From contig JADLZK010007673.1 in the NCBI GenBank assembly GCA_015847255.1, positions 1-64,000 of the forward strand: a DNA stretch of 64,000 bases. Direction: 5' to 3'. Every line of letters starts with the position of its first letter. Within the stretch, counting starts at the first letter, position 1. Under the pieces are notes generated by a model. It was not told the origin of the DNA, ran no database searches, and was given only the letters and a program-made list of their open reading frames with translations. This DNA is from Hyparrhenia diplandra (Eukaryota; Streptophyta; Magnoliopsida; Poales; Poaceae). Shown piece by piece: positions 25,938 through 36,375 of this stretch. The position numbers were made by a program, and so were the translations under genes.

Positions 25938-25967
25938 GGCGCGCGGAGGCGCGCGCCACTCTACTAG
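25938..25967 (+). other. Helitron 3' hairpin and CTAG terminus
   Basis: An 8-bp perfect GC stem with loop GAGG, then ACTCTA and CTAG, followed by host T. This is the termination signal for rolling-circle transposition. Confidence 0.65.
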
Positions 25968-26149
25968 TCTAACAAACCAGCTAAGCAGGCCGGCGGGCAT
26001 CGACCACCTGGCTTACGTCCTTCTTGTCCAATTAGCTAATCAGCAGTGGCCTATGTTTTAATATGCATTGTATTTTCTTCTATCCAATAATTGATTATAC
26101 ATGCCTAATTAGTACTTAGTGTAAACTTGGAGGCCTTTAAACTTTGGAG

Positions 26150-26440
26150 GCCCCGAACGGTCACACGTCTTGCTCCTGCTAATCGACGTGCCTGTTCTTT
26201 TTGAACCAAGGAACTCAGGAAGTATAGTTCTTAGTCTTATTAATTCAATATATCTTGGTGGAAATTTTCCCTCTAATGTGTGGTCTTTTTTTCTTCTAAA
26301 TCTGCATCGCTACTTTGCCTACGATAATGGCAACCATCTTCTACATTTCCCATTTTTGACTACTTTGACTAGGACAAATACATACTTCATTTAAAGTGTG
26401 CCTTGTCTCTTTATTTGGAATAATCAGCATTTATGGGGAC
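26150..26440 (+). repeat. Repeat unit whose second copy is split by a 3.1-kb insertion
   Basis: The left half (to about 26301, ending AAATCTGCATC) matches 27320-27442. The right half (TTTGCCTACGATAATGGCAACC through CAGCATTTATG) matches 30550-30670. The second copy is interrupted by the DNA 27443-30549. Confidence 0.55.
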
Positions 26441-27316
26441 TTGTGATGGCTTGTTGGGATTAGATGGGGTGGGTTATGGGTTGAGTAATAAAAATACCTT
26501 CAATGGCCACATTTTTAGAATAAAAATAAAAGAAAATTAAGTGGCCACTTTTTAAAAGTTGCCTAGGTGTGATCCCAATGTCCTTTATTTCACTTTAAAT
26601 GGTTGCCTAGATGTGGTCTCAATGTCCTTTACTTCACTTTAAGGTTGCAATGTGGTCCCAATGTCCTTTAGAGACACCTAATAAAATTAGAACATAAAGA
26701 AGATAGAGTGCTAACATTAATAATTTTTACTTGCATGAAACTTGGTTTTATTGACAACTATACACATGACCTTATAAAAACTTTATCAAAGTGCTCTCTT
26801 CGCTATGTATATTTTTTTTGTCCTTTCGTCCGAAACCACAATCACATCAAAGGGGTCAAGATACTTCCAAATGCACAAGAAAAAGGCCAAGGCCCGCTAT
26901 CCACGACATCCAAGGAAGCGTGCCCATCGACCAACCTTTTTTACTCCAAATCGGCTAGTCCCAAAAGCCCAATGCGAGAGCAAAGTGAGCAACACAGCAC
27001 ATGGGAAGATGGTGGGCCAAGGTATGCATTGGAATCGACAAATATACAAGCTAGAAACTCGTCGGTAGCGAGAAGGTTTTTCCACTTTCTCGCTCCTCCA
27101 CGTAGGCACAAATACAACGCCAGCTAGCTCCAAGCTAGTCCATTGGGCACACCCTTAACTTGGTTGCTTTCAAAACGTGATACAGTGCCCATCTAGGAGT
27201 GGATGGCCTTCAAGGTCCTTTGTCGGTCCCGGCCAGCATAAGAAAACACTTCGTTCGTCCAAAAAAAATATACTTTTAGTTTTCAAAATCTGAACAAGTG
27301 TTGGTGTAGGTTAAAG
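26424..27316 (+). repeat. Dispersed repeat, copy 2
   Basis: Direct-orientation match to 16435-18043 without the two nested inserts. It includes the run of short AGATGTGGTCCCAATGTCC-like repeats (26555-26670). The class of element is unknown; no TG...CA ends, primer site or protein was seen. Confidence 0.6.
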
Positions 27317-27865
27317 GCTAGAATTATAGTATTCTTTTTTGAACCAAGGAAGTATAATTCTTGTTCTTATTATAATTCAATATATCTTGGTGGACGTTTT
27401 CCTTGTAATGTATGGTCTTTTTCTTCTAAATCTGCATCTCTACCAGACAAACTCAGCTCAAAAGACTCAGAATTCGGCTTGAGCTATTTGCCTATTTCAT
27501 CGGCAAAAGACACATTCTTGAAAAGCTTTGACCTCCTCTTTTGAAAGCTTTGACCTCCTCAAGAAAGCCTATGGGGAGGAAGCAAGCTAAGGAGAAGTTG
27601 AACAAAGGAGGAGAACAAATGGATTATAGTTTGATAGAGAAATTTCTTGCAGATAAAGAGAAAGTTAGAGATAGGTGGCTGGAGAACAAGATGATGCATG
27701 AGGGCAAGATTGCAAATGAGGAGGACAAGACGCTATGGCTGAAAGAACAACAAATTATGTCTTGTAACCTTGAGAAATGAGACCCCTCTCAAAAGACATA
27801 TGTGATAGCAATGAGGGCTCAAATTGCAGCTCAAAAGATGGCGACCTTCAACAACACTTTGGCCT

Positions 27866-29877
27866 TGTTTGGAAAATCCCGGCACTTTCGGGGAAGCGAC
27901 CCCAACGCTATTGTGTCAAGGAGAAAGGGAGGCGTGGTCGCAAGGGACGGTCCTTCCTCCCGGGGCGTAGCTGCTCGGCCATAGATGATGCGGGCGTCGC
28001 TCCCGACCCGCGAGCGACATGCGGCCGGCGAGAAACGGAGTGGGGGCGAGGAAAGCAAAAGGTGTTGCATTTCTTAAGCGCAATCACTAGAAACAGGTTT
28101 AGAACCCATCTCTAATAACTTGGCGCCGAATGCGCCCGTTGACATTCTAAGTGAAACCACCGTGTCGGTGATAACACTAGGCATATCAACGGTGATAGAT
28201 CTTGCCTAAGAAGATATTCATCAAGCGCGCACGGATCTATCATTGTAGCATTTCACCCGGAAGTATTCGGGGGTATCGTTATTTATATTTTCCCAAAGGA
28301 AGGCATGGTGGAAAAGGATCTAATAGAGACATGAACGGGATAACATGACTATGTAATAGACCAATGCTCATAACAGGCATATAAAGGAACGGTAAAGGGA
28401 TAACTTGACACACTCACTCAAGCCAAACTCAAGGATAAAGATAAATAAGGAATAAAGAAAGACCTAAGTGGAGCATCTGATTCTAGTCATGGGTATTGGT
28501 GCATAGAATCGAGTTGATAGTCGAGCAACACGCATGAGCAGGAGGTCGGAGCTGAGAATGAAATGGACGGGGAGACCTTCTCGAGCATCCGCCCTATGGA
28601 AGGCATTTACGAACTCCTACGGCACACCTAACGTGGGGGATTTCAAGGGGCGGTCAAGGCTTGTCACGACCAAGCCGCCTACCCCCTCAACCGTGGCATG
28701 CACTCATATTCGAAGGATACCCGGCATCCCGGATACCACGTCGCATACTAGGACACTACTCATGTCCCCATGGCCCCCCACCCTACGGATGGACGGAATA
28801 GGACACGAGCAAGCCCCGAAGGACACAACGAACCGCCATTCAAAGCACAATCGACACTACCCAATTATATTGCATGAGCGGTTTTAAGCATAAAGTTACG
28901 TATGGCGATATCACAACATAGAAACTATAGACTAGTTCATGTGTCATGATTATGTCAAGAACAACATGTTAGATCATAGGATAAATCACGAGGTATAGAA
29001 ATAACATGAAGACTCTAATCCTAATGCACAACCAAGATAAGATAAGAGCAAGGCTTTGGAAGAATACCATAGAAAGATTTATTCAGGAATCCATCTTCCA
29101 AGGAGCCAAGCCCTCTTTGGTAGTTTTTGCCTAGCTCCACATCCTAAACTACTAATCCTACTAGGAGGAGGAAGAAGAAGAAGTGGAGAGGAGAGAGTAG
29201 CTTTCTTGTGAGGTGTGTGTTACAATGGTGGGAGATGGCCTCCTTTTTTATAGGTAGAGGAGAGGGGGCTCATTGGAAAATGTCCCTCCCCATATGGAAG
29301 GAGCCAAAACCGACACAGGAACACCTTCCTAGTTTGCTAAACCGACCAACCAACGTCGGAACGCTGGTTTGGAAGGTAACAAACCGCCTTGCCAAACACA
29401 GGCCCGAACCGCCTCGGGATGGTGCGGCGCGCCCGGGTGGTGCGCCAAGCACTGTCCCTGGCTTCGGTTCGGGCCGCCTTGGCTTGTCGGGGCGTGTTTG
29501 GGCTTGAAAAGTTGTGTGGCGATGTTTGCTCGGCCCGGTCTTCTGCGTGTTTGGTCCATTTCTCCCTGGGCTTGATGTTCTCCGGGAATGTGCTTTCGGG
29601 AGGCGCCTTTTGGTGTATTTTCCACTTGTTTCTTATATAAATCTGCACGGTAATAATTTGGACACTACAAGTGGAAATATGTCAATAATAAATGTATATG
29701 TGTGTAGTAAGGTATAGTTTCACCCCCTTATTGGTAGAATGCTGACGTTAAAAATATGTCGTTGGTGACCGTCAACAAAAGGGCAGGGGCACCCCCTGCA
29801 TGCCCAAAATAGTACTGGTTATTAGTTAGTCTCACCCCGGGTGAGGCTTCCCCGGGTTTTCGTGGTTCCCAAAGCGA
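27866..29877 (-). mobile_element. About 2-kb LTR-like insertion (minus), flanked by GGCCT
   Basis: GGCCT occurs at 27861-27865 and 29878-29882, and sequence of one transposon ORF continues on both sides, so the interval is an insertion. It begins TGTTTGGAAAATCCCGG. A minus-strand TATAAAAAA at 29244-29252 with GC-rich DNA downstream fits an LTR promoter reading left. The right end does not show the expected CA, so the boundary may be degenerate or composite. No internal protein domain, hence a solo LTR is the simplest reading. Confidence 0.4.
29244..29252 (-). promoter_or_regulatory. LTR TATA box (minus)
   Basis: Minus-strand TATAAAAAA inside the LTR-like insertion. Position is consistent with a U3 promoter reading leftwards. 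Confidence 0.3.
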
Positions 29878-30549
29878 GGCCTTTTGGTGGCAGCAGTGGA
29901 GGACATGAAGCTAGTGGTGGAGGAGAAATTTGATAATGATGTGGTCAACTTTAGCAAATGCAACTTGTAGGCTTGCAACTCTAGTTTAAAACTATTGCAG
30001 CTCTAGTCTTTTCAACTATCAGTGCAACTCTAGTCTTTTGGATATCGTCAAATTAGGACCAAAATTATGTTTGAATTTAAATTACAATATTTCTACTTTT
30101 TTTATTAGTTTCAGCATGGTGTTTTTCTTGATATAGTTTAAGTAAGTTACTGTATAATATGATATTATCTAAGACATATGTATATGGTGTATGACAAAAT
30201 TGAGGGAATTAAGAAGTAGGGGTCCTCTTTTTAGGGGCTACTGCTGGAGTTCATTTTAGAAAACAGGGACCTCAAAAATAGGGACAACACCCAAATAAAA
30301 AGTAGAAGCTCTATTTTAAGGGCTTCTGCTGGAGTTGCTCTTGCATATGAGCACTACATTGCGGGGTTGTTTCCTTACATGGCCTAGGAGCGGTGGTTAG
30401 ACTGCTCAATTTTTAACTCTAAGTGGCCCATTTGCTGTTAGAAAAATCCAGTGGCCCAAAACCGAACATCTGAGATGTCTGCCTGAGCGCAAGCTTTCCC
30501 GTCTCTCAAGCAAACATGCCCCACTAGCCATGATAGAGGCAACCTTTGC

Positions 30550-30670
30550 CTACCATAATGGCAACCGTCTCCCCTCTACATTTGCCATTTTTTACTACTT
30601 CAACTAGGACAAATACGTACTTCATTTAAAGTACGTTCTTTCTCTTTATTTGGAATAATCAGCATTTATG
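30550..30670 (+). repeat. Right half of the interrupted repeat unit
   Basis: Matches 26312-26440 (CTACCATAATGGCAACC, then ACTAGGACAAATACGTACTTCATTTAAAG, then the CAGCATTTATG end). Confidence 0.5.
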
Positions 30671-30675
30671 CTGAA

Positions 30676-30850
30676 AAATATTTTTTTCGATAATGGATAA
30701 TAAAATCCGGCCTCTACATCCAGGGATGTACACAACCAATTATTACAAGGTTTTGGAATGAGAAAAACAAACGCAAACAAGTGTCTCGTAACATAGACAT
30801 AGGAATTAACGCAAAGCGAAAAAGATGCTTCCACCCTTTATTGAGATCTC
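30676..30850 (-). mobile_element. Short LINE/SINE 3'-end copy (minus)
   Basis: On the minus strand the end reads AGAGGCCGGAT, then TCCATTATCG and an A-run. The same motif order closes the A-tailed insert at 32691-32745, so the two share a retroposon 3' end. The 5' boundary is not clear. Confidence 0.35.
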
Positions 30851-31885
30851 TAAAGCAACCATCTCCAATTGCTTGCTTAACACAACGGGGGCGTCATTTG
30901 CTTGCTCAAAGACGCTGCAGTTGGGCCCAGAAGCATAGCTAATAAGCTCCCCCGAAGATAAACATTGTAAGAGTTGGTTTTGTACATTTACATAGGTCGG
31001 TCAGAATTATTCTTTTCATCATCATCACACTATAAAGAACGAGTTTTTTTAGTGGCTTTGCCTCCGTAATAACCGTCATATGTGATCGTACTCTTCCTCT
31101 ATAATAATCTTTCAATCTACACATCGTGCTGGACCTTTCGTTGATCTTACACGTAAAATATCATACATTGTAAGACTCCTTCTAAACCAAGATTCAATCT
31201 CAAATACGTATGGTATGTCTATAATCCAACCCCTTAAACCCCTACAAAGGCACGTCTAATAAGGAAAAAAGGTCTCCTCAAGACACGTATGCATGCAACT
31301 AAGGTGCGGGACGGGAGGATATCATCTCCTTGATGCTTTCCATGCTGAACTTAAAGCGTGTTGAAGCTTGGGATTACTAGAATCGCTCTAGAGGTGGATG
31401 CATCTCTAATGAAGGACGCAATTCAAACTGATGAGTATAGGTTAGCATCAACGGGTGGTATAGTCACAGAAATAAAAACATATTATTAGTGATTATCTGT
31501 GGAACTGTGTTAAATCTATTTTGTAATCGTGATTGTAATAGAGTTGCTTACTCTCTAGCTGTTGGGATGGAAACTGTTGAGGAGTTGGTAGCCAGCGATT
31601 CTGCTAGGTGGGCCGGATGATCAATAAAGTTTTCTGACATGTTAAAAGATAATTGAAGAAAGGAAAATAATACGAAGGCACGTCAATATATATGAATCCA
31701 CGCAACAGGTGAGGAAGATGGGGACTACCGAGCCTCTTCTAATGGTGATCCGGATCCGGAAATAAAGGATTGACGTTTTCTGGATTCGGTTTTTTCAACT
31801 ATTATTTTCGAGTGGAGGTCTTTCAACTAATTAGAAATTTTAACCAAAATGATTAGGGAAACCTCAACCTACTTTTTTTCTTATT
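30850..31885. other. Intergenic, no gene seen
   Basis: No splice-supported coding signal and no terminal repeats recognised. Confidence 0.35.
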
Positions 31886-32348
31886 TCTAACCTATTTTAT
31901 CCGCTACCACGGGAGTTGACCTAAGGCTGCTAATTAGAAATTAGAAATTGAATTCCTTGGTCAATGGGCCACATTAGGTTCTCCACCAATAATACGAGGA
32001 TGGAGGTTCTCCAATTGTAGGCATGAAGTACGGCGACGACCGGCTGCAGGCCCCTCAAGCCGCTCATGACCCACGCCTCCGCCCGCGCGAATCAGCTCGA
32101 ATAGCTGGATAGGTGTGAGGGAGGCAGAGTCGGCGGTTGCACTCCTTCTAAATCTCCCAAGAGACAAGGAGCACCAGGGAATCGAAGGCCCGCCTGAACT
32201 GCCGGCACTAGTGTCCGCGGAACTTCTAACCTATTTTATCCGCTACCACGGGAGTTGACCTAAGGCTGCTAATTAGAAATTCAATTCCTTGGTCAATGGG
32301 CCACATTAGGTTCTCCACCAATACGAGGATGGAGGTTCTCCAATTGTA
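31886..32348 (+). repeat. Direct duplication (134 and 124 bp) around a 205-bp GC-rich spacer
   Basis: 31886-32019 and 32225-32348 are nearly identical (TCTAACCTATTTTATCCGC to GGTTCTCCAATTGTA), with small deletions in the second. The spacer is GC-rich. The arrangement resembles a miniature LTR element, but the ends are not TG...CA. Confidence 0.6.
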
Positions 32349-32676
32349 CGAGGAATGGATCCTCAACAAAAGTACAGAAATAAGATAAGATATCGTTTAA
32401 AAAGGTGTCAAGTGAAAGTCCAACGATATGTGCAGCTGAGGCATAACGAACGATTTGAGCAAGGGACTTTATTGGATATCGACAATTCAATTAACGTTTC
32501 GATTCCATTTGAAATAGTTTTCATAAACACTGATCGACGTATGTGCATATTCACTTGTTTCAAAAAATGGACAAATGCTTCATCAGTATTTTCCACCTTT
32601 TACTACTTCCACTGCTGGCTATATATGAGTGGATCTTTGTTGAAGAAACGTGTACTGAATTATTCTTTCAACATAT

Positions 32677-32759
32677 ATATGCATCGTGAAGTACATCCTC
32701 GTATGCAGAGGCCGGATGTTTATCTCATCCATTATCTAAAAAAAAATATGCATCGTGAA
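32677..32759 (+). repeat. 55-bp A-tailed retroposon insert with 14-bp target duplication
   Basis: ATATGCATCGTGAA at 32677-32690 and 32746-32759, exact. The insert ends AGAGGCCGGATG, then CATCCATTATCT and an A-run, the same 3' motif as the element at 30676-30850 (minus). Confidence 0.65.
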
Positions 32760-33053
32760 AGATACCCACTCGATCTCATTGAACCATTTCTGGAGGGCAT
32801 TATATTATTCAAGCAAAGTTTAATAAGAACATGGAATACTGAAGCAGACTGCCAAGAGAAAAAAAAAAAAAGACAACATAGGAGTCTAAGGCTAACAAAT
32901 TACTACGACTATCTCAAATGACCGTGAGGTCCCTGACAAGAGATCGACATGCATGGCCAAGATCCATTACCTGGCTGATTTGTTCTTCTTCGACAAGAAA
33001 ATGATGGTACGTTTTCATCACTCTCTTCCTAATAGTAAAGATTAACGATGAGA

Positions 33054-33589
33054 CTACTTGTTACAGAAGAGGCAGTGACATAGCCCTTTGAGCCCTCCTT
33101 TGATACAGTTGTGTTCCTTGACATAATTCGGAGTCAATAGCTTCGACTCTAACCAGCACTTACTCTTACACATCCAACTCTTACAGAATGGAATCGAACT
33201 AATCGAATAGCTGCAGCTCTCTGCGGGGGAAAAAAATTTGGGTAAATATACACATGTTGTTGAAGTATTCATAATCCATGTTAGCATGAAGATGTCTATT
33301 CCCATATGGAATAAACAAAACTATGAGTATCACTATGAATTTGTTAAAGGGAAAAAGATACCTTTCTTCGAATAAAAAGAAGATTAGAAGACTGAACAGA
33401 AGATGAAAAGTGTGAAACATAATACACATGGATATACTGCAAATCTCTCCTATGGACCAGATGAAAATTGAATTAATAAAACAGAGAAGGGCTATGTGAT
33501 GACGAATACCAACCAGCAGATGTTTGATCTGAATGCAGCACGAGCACTAGAAGAAGACAACAGAAGAAAGTAAAATGTTTCATTGTCAT
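33054..33589 (-). CDS. Defensin-like secreted cysteine-rich peptide, copy B (intact)
   Basis: Exon 1 (33514-33589) encodes a signal peptide with hydrophobic core CCLLLVLVL ending DQTSA. Intron 33221-33513 has GT and CCCCCGCAG ends. Exon 2 (33054-33220) encodes the mature part. Total 80 residues. The mature part has eight cysteines spaced C-x9-C-x4-C-x3-C-x16-C-x8-C-x-C-x2-C, with CKSWMCKSKCW and a GLCHC near the end. CxxxC followed by CxC, and an intron right after the signal peptide, match plant defensin-like (cysteine-stabilised alpha-beta) peptides, which act outside the cell in defence or reproduction; the role here is unknown. An in-frame ATG at 33601 would add four residues. The start chosen is the one shared by all three copies. 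The frame is intact. Confidence 0.75.
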
Positions 33590-33640
33590 CCTGTTTAGCA
33601 TGGAAAAAATGGTAGGCCAAATACAGTAAACACGAGGATA

Positions 33641-33648
33641 TATTTATA
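33641..33648 (-). promoter_or_regulatory. TATA box of copy B
   Basis: TATAAATA (followed by TATCC) on the minus strand, about 52 bp before the ATG. Same octamer and spacing as in copies A and C. Confidence 0.65.
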
Positions 33649-33880
33649 GATTGATCGTGAGAGTGAAAGTGCTTGGTGACCGTTTATTTCCATTACAGTG
33701 CCTTGTGCATATGACAACAAACTGAGATCGAGATGGTTTGACTGGGTTCAGTTCATGCATAACATGCAGCCACTATAAGTCTATAGGCATTCCGTTTGCT
33801 GATCCGATTAAATAGATGCACCTTGCATCTAGATCAATGTTTTTTTTCCTCTCTTGACTACCTAGGTTAACATGTAGTAC

Positions 33881-34027
33881 CTTGACGAAATATCCCTCCC
33901 AAACGAAACACCATCAAAAGTTGGACCACCGTCTTCCATCCAACCTCGCTTGGTCAATTCATTCACAGCTTCCAACCAGTATACAGCTTCTTCAGATTGA
34001 TCAATGGCTAGAGCATTTTGTGTAATC
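33881..34027 (-). other. Orphan exon of an unrecognised protein
   Basis: A 147-base open segment between a good acceptor (TTGCAAG|G) and donor (TCAAG|GTACTAC), giving one frame with the same phase at both ends. It encodes ITQNALAIDQSEEAVYWLEA, followed by VNELTKRGWMEDGGPTFDG. Residue use is strongly protein-like. No start, stop or neighbouring exon was found on either side, so it is probably a captured or left-behind exon. I do not recognise the family. Confidence 0.45.
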
Positions 34028-34920
34028 CTTGCAATTTTCTTTCTTACTTTTTATGTTTCATGAAACTCCATGTAAGACCGTTCATATGTTTAAATTTAAA
34101 TAAAATTCCAATAGGGGCATTGCCCCTCCTGTTCTTCAGGTTCACATAGCCATTAGGTTCCATCTGAGACTGTTGGTTAATTTAACAGTGAATACTGCTT
34201 ATTATTTAGATGCGTATTTATGATCAGTTCACACAAACTGTCCGATTAAACTGAAAGGTTTAGCATTTGATTAGTGTCCTCTGCCTCCGTTGCTGACAGC
34301 CCCATTGGCTGCGGTAAAAGAAAAGCTGTGACAACCTCAATAGAATTGGGATTGGGGACAAAATTGTCTGTGCATTTCTGCTACTGTTTGAAACCATCCC
34401 ATGAATTTCACTTTTGATGTTGTCTGTGATAGCGTGAAATGTTGCTCAATTTTCTTTTCCATGAAAATTTTGGTATTGCTTTTGGCATTCAGATGGCTTT
34501 GATGTTTTTCTTGGTTCAAATTTTGAGTGCTAATAAAGCATAATACAAATCTTTGGCTTATTAGGATTATAGTATAGCTAGTGTATTGCCTATTTATAGT
34601 GTATTGTACACCTATATATGAAGGCACCCCCACAATGGGTGTGGTGATTCTCCCCAGTCCTCTCTATCTTTCTAAATGGTACTGAAGTAACGTGGATTTA
34701 TAAGTTGCTTCAGGAATTAAAAATCCCGTCGCCCAAAGCTGATCAACTCTGGTGTGACAATATAGGTGCGACCTATCTTTTACAAATCTAGTCTTTCATG
34801 CAAGGACTAAACATATGAGAGTTTTTTTTTTTTTTTGGCAATGGTTGCTGAAAAATGGATGGCTCACGACGCCCGAACCGACAGTTAAAAAGACAGAGGA
34901 ACCAATTTTAGAGGCACCGG
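34028..34920. other. Intergenic, no gene seen
   Basis: A short open piece follows an acceptor-like CCGCAG near 34305 (minus), but it ends within about 20 codons. Nothing else is supported. Confidence 0.3.
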
Positions 34921-34930
34921 GAGGGCATTA

Positions 34931-35016
34931 AGTGCATATTAAATTGTGGGCCCATATTGTCGAGACCGGCACTAAGTGCATATTAAATTGTGGACCCATA
35001 TTGTCGAGACCGGCTA
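34931..35016 (+). repeat. Tandem duplication, 44-bp period
   Basis: AGTGCATATTAAATTGTGG, then CCCATATTGTCGAGACCGG, occurs twice, starting at 34931 and 34975, with one base different. Confidence 0.7.
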
Positions 35017-35039
35017 GATTGGGCCGAACTGACACCCGA

Positions 35040-35478
35040 TCGTCGACCGCTGAGGCGAGAAGAAGGAGGCGAGGGGGCTGCAGTTTCCCGACGACGGCGG
35101 GCGCGGCGGCGGCAATGCAAAGCAGCGAGGAGCGGAGGAGCCGTGGGCGGAGGAGGAGGGGGAGGGGGGGCGGTGCGCCGGCAGTGGGCGGCGGCAGCGA
35201 GGGCGGGCGGCGTGCGGCTTGGGCGGCGGTGGAGAGCTGGAGAGCGAGATAGATACGAACTATTTTTATTGCTTGCTTATCCCCAAAGAGATTACATGCC
35301 TTTGCTTATATAGCCTGGCTAGTGGGACTTGTAATCTAAGCAATCTCTATAAGGTTTCCTTATACAATTGGAATACCTTTTACCAAGAATATTTGTTTAT
35401 TTCCTAATAAGGGTCTTCTTTATAGATTGAATATTCCCTTTTACACACCAAAAGTCCTAAGATAATCCTAACTTGAAG
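35040..35478 (-). mobile_element. Copia-like LTR or LTR fragment, copy 2
   Basis: The reverse complement of 35255-35478 matches 2135-2350, including TATATAAG (35305-35312), the AATAAAAA stretch and the start TTAGGATTATCTTA. GC-rich DNA follows on its 3' side in both copies, with different sequence. Opposite orientation to copy 1, about 33 kb away. Confidence 0.5.
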
Positions 35479-35479
35479 A

Positions 35480-36269
35480 CGGCAGAGGACTCGGGGGGGG
35501 TAAGGTGGCGGCGGCGGGGGCCCCCGGCTCCCCCCTTGGCCCCTTTGGCCCCTCGTGGGCCGGCGGCGGTCGCGTCAGCCCTTTTAGCCCTTTCCGGGCT
35601 GGCCCAACTCAGGCCATGACACATATGCATTAGGTGCATACTTAATTTGACATAGAAAAATTAAAATAATTCTAATTTTGAATTTTATTTATGTAATTAA
35701 GGGTAGTATGGAAAATGTATAATAGGAGTATAATGTTAAGGTAGATTTATTCATGAGCGAGTGTCTCAAAAGTTGTCAAATATTTAACTGGTCTCTCTCG
35801 GAGATCAGTTTCTCAAAAGTTTCTCGCTCATGGTTTTTCCAAGCCCGGGCTGCTCGACAGCTTCAAGTTTTCAAAGCCAATCTCTACCAATGTGTGGAAG
35901 TGTTAGAGATATTACGAATATCCTAGAATTTTTCCGATCTGGAATATCCTAGCAATTTTAACCCATCTATATCAGAACTTGTTTGCACCTGTTTGAGTTT
36001 CATTTAGAGTGAGTTTATAGTAAGTTTGTTGTCATATGTTGCAATCTCCTATTCTTCTTTTTCCATGTATTCCTACAGCAGACGTATTCCTATGTCGCAA
36101 TAAGCAGGGTGCGGCACCTATGTTTAACACGCAACATTGACGCTTCAGTTTCTTCAGTCTTATATTCGTACAATCTTTTTCCTTTAGGAACTAGTGTTTG
36201 AGGTCCATTGTGGAGAAACATATGTATTTTTATTAATTAATTCTTTCAAAAATAAATAGCATAGCATAC
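35480..36269. other. Intergenic, no gene seen
   Basis: A short GC-rich part (35490-35600) gives overlapping open frames without domains. The rest is AT-rich. Confidence 0.35.
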
Positions 36270-36375
36270 CTATGAATCTGGAAAGATGCCCACCCAATCT
36301 GAGTGAACCAATATTGGAGACATTATTGTGTTCCTAAATTAAACTCCTAAATTAAACTTAAAAAAGATGAGACTA

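Larger units (their letters stand above)
18180..25967 (+). mobile_element. Large Helitron (about 7.8 kb) with RPA-like remnants; 5' end not fixed
   Basis: The 3' terminus is textbook: an 8-bp stem (GGCGCGCG at 25938-25945, CGCGCGCC at 25950-25957), 10 bases, then CTAG at 25964-25967 followed by T. The interior starts with a GC-rich block (18200-18900) and continues as AT-rich DNA with scattered exon-like pieces, including a zinc-ribbon fragment resembling the C-terminal domain of replication protein A large subunit. Plant Helitrons are known to carry RPA-like genes. No Rep/helicase motif was recognised, so the copy is presumably non-autonomous. The 5' A|TC junction could lie anywhere around 18.1-18.3 kb. 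Alternative: a shorter Helitron next to an unrelated noncoding gene. Confidence 0.5.
27541..29931 (+). pseudogene. NAM-associated C-terminal domain ORF (transposon ORF1-like), interrupted
   Basis: 27541-27780 encodes a lysine-rich segment containing KPMGRKQAKEKL and MDYSLIEKFLADKEKVRDRW. This is typical of the 'no apical meristem-associated C-terminal' proteins found in plant PIF/Harbinger-type elements. The reading frame shifts near 27780 and continues to about 27860 (AMRAQIAAQKMATFN). A 2-kb insertion follows, and a glycine/serine-rich tail with a stop appears at about 29883-29931. The protein is broken by a frameshift and by the insertion, so it is inactive as it stands. The whole lies in the 3.1 kb that split the 26.15-kb repeat unit. 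Confidence 0.5.
32745..33820 (-). repeat. Segmental duplication unit B (defensin-like gene with promoter)
   Basis: Aligns with 36270-37235 in the same orientation. Shared blocks include downstream GAAAGAT(A/G)CCCAC and ATGAGACTAC, the whole two-exon gene, the TATA box and an upstream CATTCCGTTTGCTGATCCGA motif. Unit B carries the extra retroposon insert just beyond its end. Confidence 0.6.

Noticed and set aside
16435..27316. The two direct repeats as LTRs of one 10-kb retrotransposon
   Set aside because: No TG...CA ends, no primer-binding or polypurine tract, no gag-pol; the interior ends with a Helitron terminus.
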